Notes: generated by a model not told the origin, from the letters alone. Shown: positions 44,780 to 56,010, numbered from the stretch's first letter. The stretch is DNA of 64,000 bases from Actinomucor elegans (GCA_026027325.1 JAMSLZ010000001.1:2046001-2110000), one strand, 5' to 3'. Made by a program: numbers and translations.

Positions 44780-45795
44780 ATGACTGAAATAGATATGAAC
44801 TCACTTTACAACACCTGCAACCACTTTTTTGAACAGTTTACACTATCTGTTTTACGCAAAGGAAAGATACCTCGCCATGTAGGGTTTATCTTGGATGGAA
44901 ATAGACGTTTCGCTCGAAAAGCTGGAGCCAGCTCAACTAAATTTGGTCATTACGAAGGCTTTAAACAGTTAGAAAAGGTATAGAAGCCAGTTTTCAATCA
45001 ACATCTACTAATCATTTCGAAAAAAAAAAAGGTTTTGGAACTGTGTATGCAATTAGGCATTGAGGCTGTCACTGTATATGCTTTTAGTTTGGAGAACTTT
45101 AATCGATCTAAAGAGGAAGTTGATTACTTGATGGAGCTCTTTTGCGATGCCTTTGAGGGGTTCTGTGAAAAAAAGTAAGTGTGTATCATTAAATAATATA
45201 CGAAAAAGTGAGTTTTAATACAGAAGGGGATAGTGCTCTAGTAGATAAATATGAGATTGGCGTGCGATTCCTGGGCGATCAGAGCCGATTGCCGAAAAAT
45301 GTTCAAGATTTGATGCAAAAAGTGACAGGAATCACGAAAAAGAACAAAAAGTAAGGGCTATTCATCAGTCAAGAAAAAGGATATTGACCATTAGTATTTA
45401 GACGTATATTTAATGTATGCTGTCCTTATGGTTCAAGAGATGAAATGACTACAGCGATAAAAGAGACCATTGAATTAGTCAAGCAGGGCAAAATCACAAC
45501 AGAGTAAGTAAGATCACACCTTCATTACTATCTAGTCTCATCATTTTTCTATAGTGATATAACAGATCAAACGATCAAAGACCATTTATTCACGGCAGAT
45601 TGTCCTGCTTTAGATATCTTGGTTCGAACATCTGGAGAAATACGTCTAAGTGATTTTTTATTATGGCAAGCGAACGATCTCTGTCAGATACAGTTTGTTA
45701 ATTGTTACTGGCCAGAGTTTTCATTATGGCGATTCTTGCCTATATTATTAGAATATCAAATATTTTCGGATCATCAAAAGCAAGAAGCTTCTTAA
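44780..45795 (+). CDS. RER2: Dehydrodolichyl diphosphate synthase (cis-prenyltransferase)
   Basis: Five exons (44780-44977, 45032-45174, 45234-45350, 45402-45503, 45555-45795) give 266 aa, typical for the family. Motifs in order: [17 protein letters not shown] (the DGNRR diphosphate-binding block, with catalytic Asp), [44 protein letters not shown], and [20 protein letters not shown] with the RxSGE...SDFLLWQ signature. It extends FPP with isopentenyl units to the dolichol precursor at the ER, used for N-glycosylation, O-mannosylation and GPI anchors. The exon 2/3 junction was placed by phase: the nearer AG at 45223 gives a stop, the one at 45233 restores [13 protein letters not shown]. Its stop codon overlaps that of the opposing GDPase gene. 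Confidence 0.93.
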
Positions 45796-47303
45796 ATCGA
45801 GCAAACTTTGGCTTCATCAATCATGGCAATGGATGCACCCAAACACCAGCCAGTTTCAGCACCGCGAATCTTTTTAGCTGTACGCACCAAACGATCGCTT
45901 GGGATATCATAACCAAATTTCAATAAATTATAAATATAAGTTAGATCAAGACAGTAGTCGGGAGTTTCTTGCAAGGTCTTGATAGCATTAGGAACATGTT
46001 GGAATGGCTTCGTTTCTCCAGCACAAACACGTTCAGTTAACTCACCCAATTCGCGTACTGAGAATTCAGTTGGCATACCCAATGGTTGAGTCAAGTCATA
46101 GAAATAAGAGAACACGTAAAGATCTCTGTCTTTAAAAGTATCTGCGATTGTAGGCTGATATACACCATCAAAGGCACAAGGCCCCATTTCACATAGCTTG
46201 TCCTTGTTGAATACCTTTTCAATGACTGCACGGCACGCTGTATGGCCAGCCCCAGTGCCGATCAAGTCGATCATGGTACCATTTTCTAGTTCAAACTCTT
46301 CTTTATGATCTAAAGGCAAACAAGGGTGATATACTTGTGCTTGGTCCTTCCACATTTCGGCCATGCTTGACTTGATATGCTTACGCGCTTTATTTAAGCC
46401 ATAACCCAGATAAGAATGTTGGTATAGATTATAAGTATCGTTTTGATAATCCAATACATATTGATGATCGCCTTCGGACATGGAAGAGGTCACGTCAAAA
46501 GTAGGTTCAAAAACGATCTGAGTAGAAGCGCCACCTAGATCAAATATGGCAGCAGACTGACCTCTTTGGCTCTTTTTCAGTTTACCCAACAAGTAGTTAA
46601 CAGTGATCCAAGCATAGACACCTTTGCAATATGCGTTAATTACATACATACAAGCATACTTGTTGATTGAATTACCTTCGTCAGACCCTTCCATAATCTC
46701 AACGTTTGCAATAGGGAATGGGTAATTAGTTTCTAAATATTTACGTACAGCCTTAAGAATGCGGTTCGATTTGTCTTTTCCCAAGTAACGAAGACCAGCG
46801 GTTGCTTTCACTGCGACTGGTGTACATTTTTGATATTCTTCTGGTACAGTCTTGACTGCAATATCCATTAACTGCTTCAAGGATAAAGCTGCGCCTTGTG
46901 GATCATCTTCATACGAAGATAATCCAGGCTCCAGCATGTGGAATTCCTCTTCTTCTAACACTGGATCATGGCATACTGTAAAGCGATACACATGAACTCG
47001 AGAACCTGAGGAACCAGCGTCTATCATGACTGCATATTCAGTGGAAGGGTTTCCATCTTTTGTAGCTGAGCACGTCTGTTGCTGTTGTTGCTGTTGTTGC
47101 TGATCTAGTGATTGCACGTTGGAATCTAAAATAAAATCAGTAACATAGGAGTGCATATGGGATACAACACTCTTACTTGTTTGTGTTGTATTAGTTGGTG
47201 TATTAGATGGCGTATATAGTAGCCAAAGGAACAAGAGACAGAGCGACACTGCTATGGCACATTTCCAAAAAAGACTCTTTTTAGTTTTGATTGAGGTCAT
47301 CAT
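45792..47303 (-). CDS. GDA1: Golgi GDPase/UDPase, GDA1/CD39 family
   Basis: Three exons (complement 45792-46621, 46676-47125, 47177-47303) give 468 aa. It is a type II membrane protein with a signal anchor ([16 protein letters not shown], about 13-28) and a Gln run in the stem. Apyrase conserved regions are present: [69 protein letters not shown], and the C-terminal FSYFYDL and WCLGASIAM blocks. In the Golgi lumen it hydrolyses GDP to GMP, which drives GDP-mannose exchange. Both introns are multiples of three and stop-free, so the whole locus also reads as one frame; splicing is preferred because removal rebuilds the conserved block EGSDEGVYAW. An upstream in-frame ATG at 47337-47339 would add 12 residues. 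Confidence 0.92.
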   Translation of the reverse strand: MMTSIKTKKSLFWKCAIAVSLCLLFLWLLYTPSNTPTNTTQTSKSVVSHMHSYVTDFILDSNVQSLDQQQQQQQQQTCSATKDGNPSTEYAVMIDAGSSGSRVHVYRFTVCHDPVLEEEEFHMLEPGLSSYEDDPQGAALSLKQLMDIAVKTVPEEYQKCTPVAVKATAGLRYLGKDKSNRILKAVRKYLETNYPFPIANVEIMEGSDEGNSINKYACMYVINAYCKGVYAWITVNYLLGKLKKSQRGQSAAIFDLGGASTQIVFEPTFDVTSSMSEGDHQYVLDYQNDTYNLYQHSYLGYGLNKARKHIKSSMAEMWKDQAQVYHPCLPLDHKEEFELENGTMIDLIGTGAGHTACRAVIEKVFNKDKLCEMGPCAFDGVYQPTIADTFKDRDLYVFSYFYDLTQPLGMPTEFSVRELGELTERVCAGETKPFQHVPNAIKTLQETPDYCLDLTYIYNLLKFGYDIPSDRLVRTAKKIRGAETGWCLGASIAMIDEAKVCSI

Positions 47304-48187
47304 TTGGCGATTTGCGTTATGAAAATGTACAAAAAGCAAGAACCCTTATTTAATTTACACAAATATATTAGTACAAGCAGAATGGCTGAGTTCTAAGGTA
47401 ATTATAGATAGGAATGCTGGACCAAGAAAGGGTCTAAAACCTAACCTGTATCAAACCTAACTATCTCAAGTGGCTGAGATTTACTCTCACTCGGCTGAAA
47501 ATAAAGGCATTTCCTTCTTGCTTTTTTTCTTCTAAGCCATAGCACAAAGTAATATGTAAAACAGAAGGCTTATCTTGAATCTTGTTGGTAGTGATACCAT
47601 AATTGGCGCTTCCAATAGTGCTACCGCTCAGGCAATAAATGATGCCACTGGGTGGATGGTCTAACTATTTGCAACTTAAGAATTAGTGGTGACTGTAGCT
47701 TCATTTAGAATATTTTTATTGGCTGATGGTAATTAGAATATACAAAAATTTTCTTCTTCCCGATCCACGAATTTCATTCTCAAAGCCTTTAAACAATGTA
47801 AAAATGCCAATATGCAAAGTGCTTTAATAACTGAACAAAATGCTATTGTGGATCTAATGCTACAAAAACTATATCATATTTTTTTTTGAAATCATGATGC
47901 TTTCTTTGATCAAAGAGTATATTTGCCTCTTTAAATGAAATCATAACCCATGTGTTTTTGATGATAAGAATGCAATTGCATATTTCCACACATATCGCTC
48001 GTACATTTTTTTTCGGGAATTATTAATACACAATTTGAAAAAAAATTCGCACAAAGATAAAAGAAGTTTTAAATCAAAAAAATATAAAATTTAGTATAAA
48101 ATTAGATAAATATTGGCACATAAAATGAGAAAAAAAAGGGGTTGGTATACTCATATACAAATTTTTAGATTGTACTTGATGCTGGCC
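47304..48187. other. Intergenic region
   Basis: AT-rich; only chance ORFs. It probably contains the GDPase promoter near 47304-47500, including T/C-rich stretches. Confidence 0.5.
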
Positions 48188-49445
48188 TTATTCTTCTTCG
48201 TTTGTGCGTGTTCTTTGTGTGCCTAATTTTTCATAGTGAACAAGCGTAGGAGATATATGATCTTGAGCACGAAGAAAACGAACAATGTGGAACATGTTCA
48301 GACAGGCAGCCAAATCTCGGTTTCAATAGCGGTATTCAAACCCATCAGCATTTCGCATAGTCTCTCTACAAGTTTGACAGGCACATATATTACAAGTATA
48401 TAAAGTTATTTATAAAGTGTTAATATATTCCTTTTTTTTTATCAATATTTTAACGGACCATGTGATGACAACGGAATTTGTTTCTCTTTTATACGGGCGA
48501 GGATTCTCAACTTCACGAAAGTTTCAAGAATCAGACTTATATTAATCAAGCAACATGTACTTACCTGAATTCGTCTATGATATAGACAGTAAAACCATTT
48601 TTCTTGAACAAACAGCAAAAACCAGTATCCCGTATTGGCTCACGATATTGCGTGTGGAGCACTTCAGTTACCCATGATGAATACTGTATCCTCACCAAAA
48701 GCTCTCCTCAGCCCTACAATTAAATGATTGTTTGCTTTGCTCCTTTTTTATATAAACAGAGAACTTCAGTTTTCGGTAGATTGGATGAGCAGAGCGATAC
48801 TGGGTGCAAGTCTTGATGTAGTGACCCTGAACAATATTACTAGCAGCTGACTTTTATTGTAGACAACCTCTACATCCTTCTCTATTCAGAGAACGTGAGT
48901 TAATTAAGACTCTTTCAATTGCCTGCAACTTAATTCTATTCAATATATCACGGTATTTCTTACTTTTTGTCTTGTTAAGGTTTATTTAATCGGCATTTCC
49001 GGAGTGGAGGCGTTACAATTGTTCCAGGGGGGCGTGATATGTTATATTTCACACACGGTTGCCTACAATTTCCTGCTATTTCTCTTTGAAGTCACGGGCA
49101 TAAGAGATATCTTCAATTATAGGAGGAGCCCATTCTCTGTACTTTTTTTTGGATGCCTTGCCGTTTCTTGGATAAAGCGACAACACCATCAATTTGAACA
49201 GCGTCTCTAAATTGCAGAGCAACACCCTTTTGACCCCTTACAGCAGCTGACCCGAATTTTGTCACATTGTGACAAAGATGCATCTTGTTTTCGCCGCGCC
49301 ACCTATGCCCGAGTTCTTTCTGACATAAGATTTTACTGTTGATCGTTGGATAAGCTGATATCCATGAAGGGCGAAGAGGAAAGTAATTAAAAGCAGTAAT
49401 GTTAATGTTACCAAAGATAAGAGCAAGCTGATGAGATGTCTTCAT
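48188..49445 (-). pseudogene. Fanzor (eukaryotic TnpB-like) nuclease pseudogene
   Basis: Conserved Fanzor pieces appear in order on the minus strand: a TDG-like block (AVQIDGVVALSKKRQ, near 49150-49215), KTKSKKYRDILNRIKLQA, PIYRKLKFSVYIKKEQSKQS, FGEDTVFIMGN-stop-SAPH, then in another frame QYREPIRDTGFCCLFKKNG and FTVYIIDEFR, then VENPRPYKRETNSVVIT, CQTCRETM (half of a zinc ribbon), RY-stop-NRDLAACLNMFHIV (RuvC-III region) and the tail GTQRTRTNEEE. At least three in-frame stops and several frame changes make it dead. Fanzors are RNA-guided nucleases carried by eukaryotic transposons and giant viruses. The assignment rests on remembered family motifs. No element ends or guide-RNA region could be defined. 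Confidence 0.8.
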
Positions 49446-50498
49446 ATGCTTTTCTGGCCTTGTTTCCGCATCATAATAATGTACCTTGCCGGGTATGAGC
49501 TGGTAAAGGCTGAACGCAGAGTTCGTAAAGTTTTGGTATACAATGATCCTGATATTCTCATACTACTGATGCTAGGTCGATCAGCCTCCTTCTAAGGTTG
49601 GCCTTTCTCGAATATCCGAAAGAGTGCTAAGAGTGCGTCAAATGCGATCCGCAAAACACATCCATATATTATTTGTACAAGTAGTATAGATCTTACTTCC
49701 TTCGATTTACGATCATTGTTGACCATACAGGGATTATGGTGGTCAGTAGTTGGCGAATCATAAATAGTCAGGCTTATACCAATTGATAAAGTTACACATA
49801 GCTACTGTGTCAGCATTTAATCGACCACCAAGTATATATCGGGTTAATGAAAGCCAAATTTCTGAAAAGAACTTTTCTTTCAAGCAAGAATTGATATTAA
49901 AACTTACATCTGCTTGATATGCATGGTGAAAGATGTACTTAGAAAATGTATAGGCATAAATGGTAGTAGTATAAACGAGATTCACGAGACACTTCAACCT
50001 TTGCAAATAGTCGGTGATAGAAGTCATTACAGCCAAAATATGATCATGTGCCTGAATCAATTCAGTAGCATTTGCAGCGCTTGCTTTATTCTGTAGTATT
50101 AACATCTGCGACATTAGGAATAACAAGAAAAACTAGTATCGAGAAAAAAAAAAGTAACTTTAGGAAACGATCAATATAATAATGCGCCTCCAGTCTTGAA
50201 TCCACAGAATATTTAGCTGCCTTTAAAAGCTTTCACACCTCTCAAAACAAAATATATCAAAAATTTGATCTCATAAAGTTAATATTTGAACCTTTATATC
50301 AGATCAACTTTGTTGTTCGTTATAAAAAAAACTTTCCTTTTATAAACATTCAAATTTGATCGATGTTTTAAAATTTGAGCAGAAGGAAAACAGCCAAAAT
50401 CCTCTTTTTGGGATCAAGCAAGAATGTAGAGTAGTAAGAGATGCATTGCACTTTGTTTGACCTCAGATTAAAATAGGATCTAATACTATAACCCGAAA

Positions 50499-50530
<32 letters not shown>

Positions 50531-50734
50531 CAAAATTCATCTTACTTTCAATAATATCTATAGATCTCCCAAAGAATCTCAGTGGAATGTCGAATTTGAT
50601 ACTTAGTTCCAAGTTCTGAATGAACGCCGAATTTACTTGGAGCATTTTTTTGGACTCAGTGCAATGATTGTAACATTTTGTAACGATTCAATAACTACAT
50701 AAATTCCATAAACTCCATGCCTTGTCATCTTTAG

Positions 50735-50873
50735 ATCTTTCATTCAAACTCGGCCTAACGTCGCATTCGATTAGTAACTCATGCTCAGAATGAATTTAAT
50801 GCATCTATTAGAACAACAATTGAATCGGGATTCAATGAATATATTACATTTTGTTAGTAATGAGTACTAAAAT
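50735..50873 (-). repeat. Dispersed intergenic repeat, long inverted copy
   Basis: Minus strand: GTTGTTCTAATAGATGCATT, CATTCTGAGCATGAGTTACT, AATCGAATGCGACGTTAGG. Plus-strand similarity to the neighbouring copy continues to CAATGAATATATTACATTT, giving a unit of about 140 bp. Confidence 0.8.
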
Positions 50874-50903
50874 ACATATATTCCTATGCTAACTACTCAT
50901 CGT

Positions 50904-51040
50904 AGATTTCTTGCCAGACCTTGATAAAAGATCATATTTGACTAGTGTTCCATGCTTAGAATAAACTGCTACACAAATACAAACATTGGTTAACGGTAAA
51001 TCAATGAATATGTTACATTTCACTAATCTAATTATACATT
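50904..51040 (-). repeat. Dispersed intergenic repeat, long inverted copy
   Basis: Minus strand: TTATTCTAAGCATGGAACAC, TAGTCAAATATGATCTTTTA and TCAAGGTCTGGCAAGAAATC. Plus strand also has CAATGAATATGTTACATTTC, shared with the copy about 170 bp before it. Confidence 0.8.
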
Positions 51041-51500
51041 TTCATGGTGCGTCAACTATTAATGTCAAGGTTTCTCGGTCAATCTTGAGTCTGGGGTAGT
51101 AATAATTGAACAATAAAACTGGGAGTGTAATATATCTACTGTATCACCATCGAACCGTGCATCGGAAACCCAAAAAGTAGATGGTAATCAGGTAATAAGC
51201 TCCGGGGAACAAAAAGGAATTCGGATGATCAAAAGCGCTTTTTTAAAATAATGACTGAACAATAAGCTATCTATGACTGATCATATCCTCGCTATTACAA
51301 GACTGACATTAGACATTATTCCAACGCATGGTCAAATCATAACTTGTTTTTTCCTTTTACGAATCAGCGAATTTTCCCAATTATTTTATTCTTCTTTTAC
51401 CAAAATCTATGAAGTAAGGTACTCCTCCAACCACCATTATTTTACGTCACGAAAAAAGCTATTCTTTTTATTTCTTTTTTTCTTTTTCTCTCGCTCCCGC

Positions 51501-51523
51501 TTTCTCTCTCTCTCTCTCTCTCT
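51501..51523 (+). repeat. CT-rich microsatellite upstream of GSK-3 start
   Basis: About ten consecutive CT dinucleotides end some 40 bases before the GSK-3 start codon, inside a longer pyrimidine tract from 51463. It probably lies in the promoter or 5' leader. Confidence 0.85.
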
Positions 51524-51560
51524 TGATTGAACGAGAGTAGTTTTTAATAAAGAGCGATTG

Positions 51561-53007
51561 ATGTCTACTTCTCATTCCAATCATTTCAAATTTTCAGGTA
51601 AAAATAAAAATAAAACTTAAATAATACATATAGTTTGATCAACTAACTTTTTTTCGGTCTAGTTGGCGATGCCTTTGATTCACTTCGAACAATTCGCGTA
51701 CCGGCTAAAGATGGAAGGAGTGGACAAGATATCCAGTTGCAATATTCGCATCAAAAGGTGATTGGTAACGGTTCTTTCGGCGTTGTGTATCAAGTGAAAC
51801 TGGTGCATAGCGGTGAAGATGCTGCTATCAAGAAAGTCTTGCAAGACAAACGATTCAAGGTAGATAATAGCTCTTGCACTGTGTATAGACGCTGATAGTT
51901 TAGGTAGAATCGGGAATTAGAGATAATGAGGTTGATGAATCATCCTAATATTTGTGGTATCAAGGCTTACTTTTATTCACAAGGTGACAGCAAGGTGAAT
52001 ACTTACAAAATATACACGGCTGTGTACTAAAACTCTATTTGTCCTATTACTTTTGGTTCTTTATTATGTTACCAAAACGATTTAAGAAAGATGATGTGTA
52101 TTTAAATTTGGTGATGGAATATGTACCTGAAACAGTCTACCGAGTCACTCGTCACTACACCAAGATTAAACAAGCAGTACCTATGCTCATTGTAAAACTA
52201 TACATGTATCAACTATTTCGATCCTTAGCTTATTCTCATACCCTCGGCATCTGTCATCGCGATATCAAACCACAGAACCTACTAGTACATCCCGTCTCGG
52301 GTGTGCTGAAATTATGTGATTTTGGATCAGCCAAAATACTGGTAGAAGGTGGCATGAACGTCGCTTATATCTGCTCGCGTTATTATCGCGCGCCTGAATT
52401 GATCTTTGGTGCAAGTTGTTATACTAGCAGCATCGATATTTGGTCGGCTGGTTGCGTCATGGGTGAATTACTGTTGGGACAGCCTTTATTTCCAGGTGAA
52501 AGTGGGATTGATCAATTGGTGGAAATTATCAAGGTGTTGGGTACACCTACTAAAGACCAAATCTTGACCATGAACCCCAACTATACAGATCACAAGTTTC
52601 CTTCCATAAAACCACATCCTTTAAGCAAAGTGTTTAGATCTAGAACACCTCCAGAAGCCATTGATCTCTTGTCGCATATTTTGCAATATGATCCAAAGCA
52701 AAGACCTACCGCCAGTGAAGCCATGGTTCATCCCTTTTTCGATGAACTACGCAATCCAGAAACCAAGATGGCTACAGGCCGTGATTTGCCCGAGTTGTTT
52801 AATTTTACTCGTGAAGGTAAATGCTATATATAAATACTGGTGATACTGTATATTAATCTACCTGTAGAACTCTCAATAAGGCCAGATCTATTACACAAAC
52901 TTGTACCAGCTCATTATATTGATAAACTACAACAGTCTTCTGGTATTGACATTGATAACTTTAAACCTATTCCAGTGAAAGATTTACGTTTAACTAGTTT
53001 GGATTAA
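51561..53007 (+). CDS. GSK3: Glycogen synthase kinase 3 (Shaggy-type)
   Basis: Five exons (51561-51597, 51663-51859, 51908-51994, 52087-52816, 52868-53007) give 396 aa. The kinase domain has [10 protein letters not shown] (Gly loop), [20 protein letters not shown] (catalytic Lys and helix-C Glu), [20 protein letters not shown], and the activation loop [17 protein letters not shown], which carries the Tyr that GSK-3 autophosphorylates. [17 protein letters not shown] and the [21 protein letters not shown]-lobe are diagnostic of GSK-3 over MAPK or CDK. The N-terminus is short, as in fungal Rim11/Mck1/Gsk3. It phosphorylates primed substrates in nutrient, stress and cell-cycle signalling. It converges on the next gene with 106 bp between stops. 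Confidence 0.95.
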
Positions 53008-53113
53008 CAACTATATAAAGTTTTATTACTAGTAAAATGATCTCCATTGCTTCTTATTAAATAGCATTAGGTGATCTTGAACGAGGGTTTATTCTGTAGA
53101 TGATTATTGACCT

Positions 53114-54412
53114 TTAGGATGCATGTGTAGGAGGGGGTTGCTCTTCTGTTGTATTATACTTCTCTGAAGCCCTTCTCCTCCTCTGTCTAATGTTTCTTTT
53201 TATGTTTTGTAAGGCAACCCGTGTGGATGCTCTTATAGGAGGTTTTTCAGGCTTGGGTTCGATTTTGATTTCCGTTTCAAGCTTGCACATGTCGAAAAGA
53301 TCTTTATCGTCCATTTTTTCTGTTTTAACCTCCACATTGATTTTTTTACTGTTAAAAGGTGGAGATGGCGATCTAACTGTAGAAAAATCTCTCTTGTTCG
53401 ATAATGGGTATGCTCGTTCTGTTTCTTGTTTTGAACCTAATTCTCGCCCTCTTTCTTGATGTAGTTGAAGCGCTTTAAGAATCTTTTGCTTTTCTCTTCT
53501 TATTTTTCTTTTTTCATTAGCAGTTTTTTTCGGTGGCTCTAGTGGGATATCGTTTTGATGTTTTAATGGTGCTGATGAGATATTATCTTGGCGGCTTGGT
53601 GATTCTAATGGGATATAATCTGGCTCTGGATCATTTAATGCTTTACTGGATTTTTCATTTAGCGGCAGTAGAGGTGATGTGGTAGAAGATGTTAACTGGG
53701 CTGGAAGTGGTGATGAAGGGTTAGCTATCCTACTCTTTCCCTTCTTTGAATAAACCACGACTATGAAGTCCAATATATCATTAGGAATGATACCCCAATC
53801 CATTCTTAAATCAAAAGGGTTATTGCATATGAAATTCGATACATTGGACTGTAATCTGAGGATCCGCAGGTAGTTGGCCACCTTGCACAGGTCTTGATCT
53901 CGTTTTTCGCGCTTTAATACTGGTTCATGATGAAACGTACTGATTTGAATCAAGTTATAAGGTTGACAGGCCACTTTGGCAGGCGTATCATCAAGAATGA
54001 TCGTATTCGTTGCATCAAATTCGGGCATTTGACGCCAGACATAGTCCAGATCTTTGAGTGTTTCGCGATTACTGTAGAAATCAGTTTTGTTTAGGTTGAA
54101 ATGCTGGCGATGCCAAATAATAGGAAGCATATACTTTTTGGGATCAAATATTTTGCACATGCGATTGACAGAGTGTTCGGTAGCAGAGCTCCAAACCATG
54201 ACTGTAAAGTTTGCAAAAATATAATCAAAAAACGATTCATAATAAGGGCGTGCAAAAACTTCATGGCGTCTTCTGCTTCGAGAGACAAGCGTGCCATTTA
54301 GATCGAGAATCAATAACTGACGTCGTGATGAGCTGAGAGGTAGCACTTGAGAAGGTACAGCTACTTTGGCGAGATAGTCAGCAGAGGGTTGGATACTTTT
54401 CTCTTCTTCCAT
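53114..54412 (-). CDS. FCP1/NIF-like HAD phosphatase with long basic tail
   Basis: A single exon of 432 aa. Residues about 30-200 form an NLI-interacting-factor (FCP1 homology) domain: RRQLLILDLNGTLVSRS, VMVWSSATEHSVNRM, KDLDYVWRQM and NTIILDDTPAKVACQPYNLI. The motif I nucleophile Asp is present, but the second Asp of DxDxT is Asn (DLNGT); I recall fungal relatives with the same change, so it is likely a subfamily feature. The C-terminal 220 residues are disordered, with Lys-Arg clusters (KKTANEKRKIRREKQK, IKRNIRQRRRRASEK) suggesting nuclear localisation. Probable Ser/Thr phosphatase or pseudophosphatase; substrate unknown. Confidence 0.85.
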   Translation of the reverse strand: MEEEKSIQPSADYLAKVAVPSQVLPLSSSRRQLLILDLNGTLVSRSRRRHEVFARPYYESFFDYIFANFTVMVWSSATEHSVNRMCKIFDPKKYMLPIIWHRQHFNLNKTDFYSNRETLKDLDYVWRQMPEFDATNTIILDDTPAKVACQPYNLIQISTFHHEPVLKREKRDQDLCKVANYLRILRLQSNVSNFICNNPFDLRMDWGIIPNDILDFIVVVYSKKGKSRIANPSSPLPAQLTSSTTSPLLPLNEKSSKALNDPEPDYIPLESPSRQDNISSAPLKHQNDIPLEPPKKTANEKRKIRREKQKILKALQLHQERGRELGSKQETERAYPLSNKRDFSTVRSPSPPFNSKKINVEVKTEKMDDKDLFDMCKLETEIKIEPKPEKPPIRASTRVALQNIKRNIRQRRRRASEKYNTTEEQPPPTHAS

Positions 54413-55397
54413 ATTATATATAAAGGCGTCGCAAAGAAAAGCTCAACAAGTTGTACAGTTTTGCTAAATAGAGCTTTCATTATAACGATTACAGGTAAGA
54501 ATCCAGAGACGTATTCCCCGGCCCGAGCGTTCAGGCGCGTCTACATAAACCACATACTATTTCACAATACTTTCTGGATCTCGTTAATTCAATTAAATAA
54601 TGATTCTAATACTTTCAACAGTTCCTCAAGAGTATAAGTAACTAGTCAGATACAAGATTAGATTAAAAAGTAACAGATATAGGGATTAATTAGATCTAAT
54701 ACACTGGTTTATGTTGACAAATGCTGACTTTTGTCTATAAAGACGTTAATGTGTGCTTTAAGAGAGAGTGTGGGATCAAAATACATAAAAACATTACTAT
54801 AATCTGCTAAACGTCAGCTATATCTAGAGCCTTACTTTCATTAAATTCCATCACCAAGTTCATATTCGCCAACTTGGGCCACACTAACATTTATACAGTG
54901 AAAAAAGGGTCAGTATATCTTTGGGGCAGTGATTAATAAATTTACATTAAACACGGTATCTCTGAAGTTGGTTCTATTACTATTAAAAGCTGGTACAAAG
55001 ATATCAAGCTATGTAACTCCTCAACAATAAGGCACAATCTAAGGCCAACTCTCCATTTAAAAAAAAAAAAAAAAAAAAAAAAAGGCTCAGAATTTGATTC
55101 ATACTTTAAAGTCTAAAAAACGAAAAAAATAACCTAATAACTTTTATGCTCCATTCAGTGATGCAGACATTGTCAATTATTTCCATCCATTGATCAGCCT
55201 ATCGTTGATAAATATATAAAAAAAAAAGAACGCTGCTTTTTCAATATGAAAAATGTAGTTTTAATTTTGACATAATGCAAACGTTAAATTTTGCGTCAAA
55301 TATAATTGCATGTTTTGAGGGGTGCAAATACCATCATTGCACAGCCAATATTCCGAGTTTAAAAGGATTTTTAAAAGGAGCATTTACCTTTCTACAC

Positions 55398-55427
55398 TAC
55401 AATATATATATACTTATATATATTGTA
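55398..55427. repeat. 13-bp perfect AT-rich palindrome
   Basis: TACAATATATATA and its complement TATATATATTGTA flank a 4-nt loop (TACT). Could extrude as a cruciform; may be a chance product of TA repeats. Confidence 0.9.
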
Positions 55428-55919
55428 AAGCAAGAAGTATAGTTTATAATACCGAGTTATATAATGTATAGTAAGGTGCATCTATATATTTCTCTGGTAA
55501 CTTTATTTTATATTAAAAATTAAACATATTGTAGTAAAATAACTGTTTTATTACCAACTCATCGAAAGTCAAAGTTGAAAATTCTGAAAAAGTTAGATTC
55601 AAGCTACTATTTTGTTGTTTGAGTTCAATAGAATAAATGTTTCGCTATTAGATAAAATTATAAACCATCATACCAATGGATCTATAACCAACTAATTCAT
55701 ATCTCTGTGATGCTATGTCCACTTACCATAGAAGCGCCAAGCCTTTTAATGAGAGCACACTTCTTAACCCCAGAAAGCATGACGAACCACAAAGTAGCCA
55801 AGGTCCAATAACGTAACATGAGCTACAAGAAATATATCGCTGATCAACAAGTAAATATAGTAAATACTTGGCACTATAATTAAATAAAAAGTTTATAGTA
55901 AGAACTACTTTTAGGCTTA

Positions 55920-56010
55920 GATATGCTCTACTTCTCAGATGCGACATTTGAGCGAAAGGGAGTCGAAAAATCTTTTATAGATCGTTGGATCTAATTCATG
56001 TAAAATCCGT
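55920..56010 (+). repeat. Dispersed intergenic repeat, copy
   Basis: ATATGCTCTACTTCTCAGAT, GCGACATTTGAGCGAAAGG and then GGATCTAATTCATGTAAAAT, the last block shared with the copy at 25.8 kb. Confidence 0.7.

Larger units (their letters stand above)
49446..51560. other. Intergenic region with repeats and homopolymers
   Basis: A 122-codon minus-strand ORF (49758-50126) has protein-like composition (ASAANATELIQAHDHILAVM) but no recognisable family. A 30-nt T run lies at 50501-50530. Two tandem inverted copies of the dispersed repeat and a CT tract are listed separately. Confidence 0.5.
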
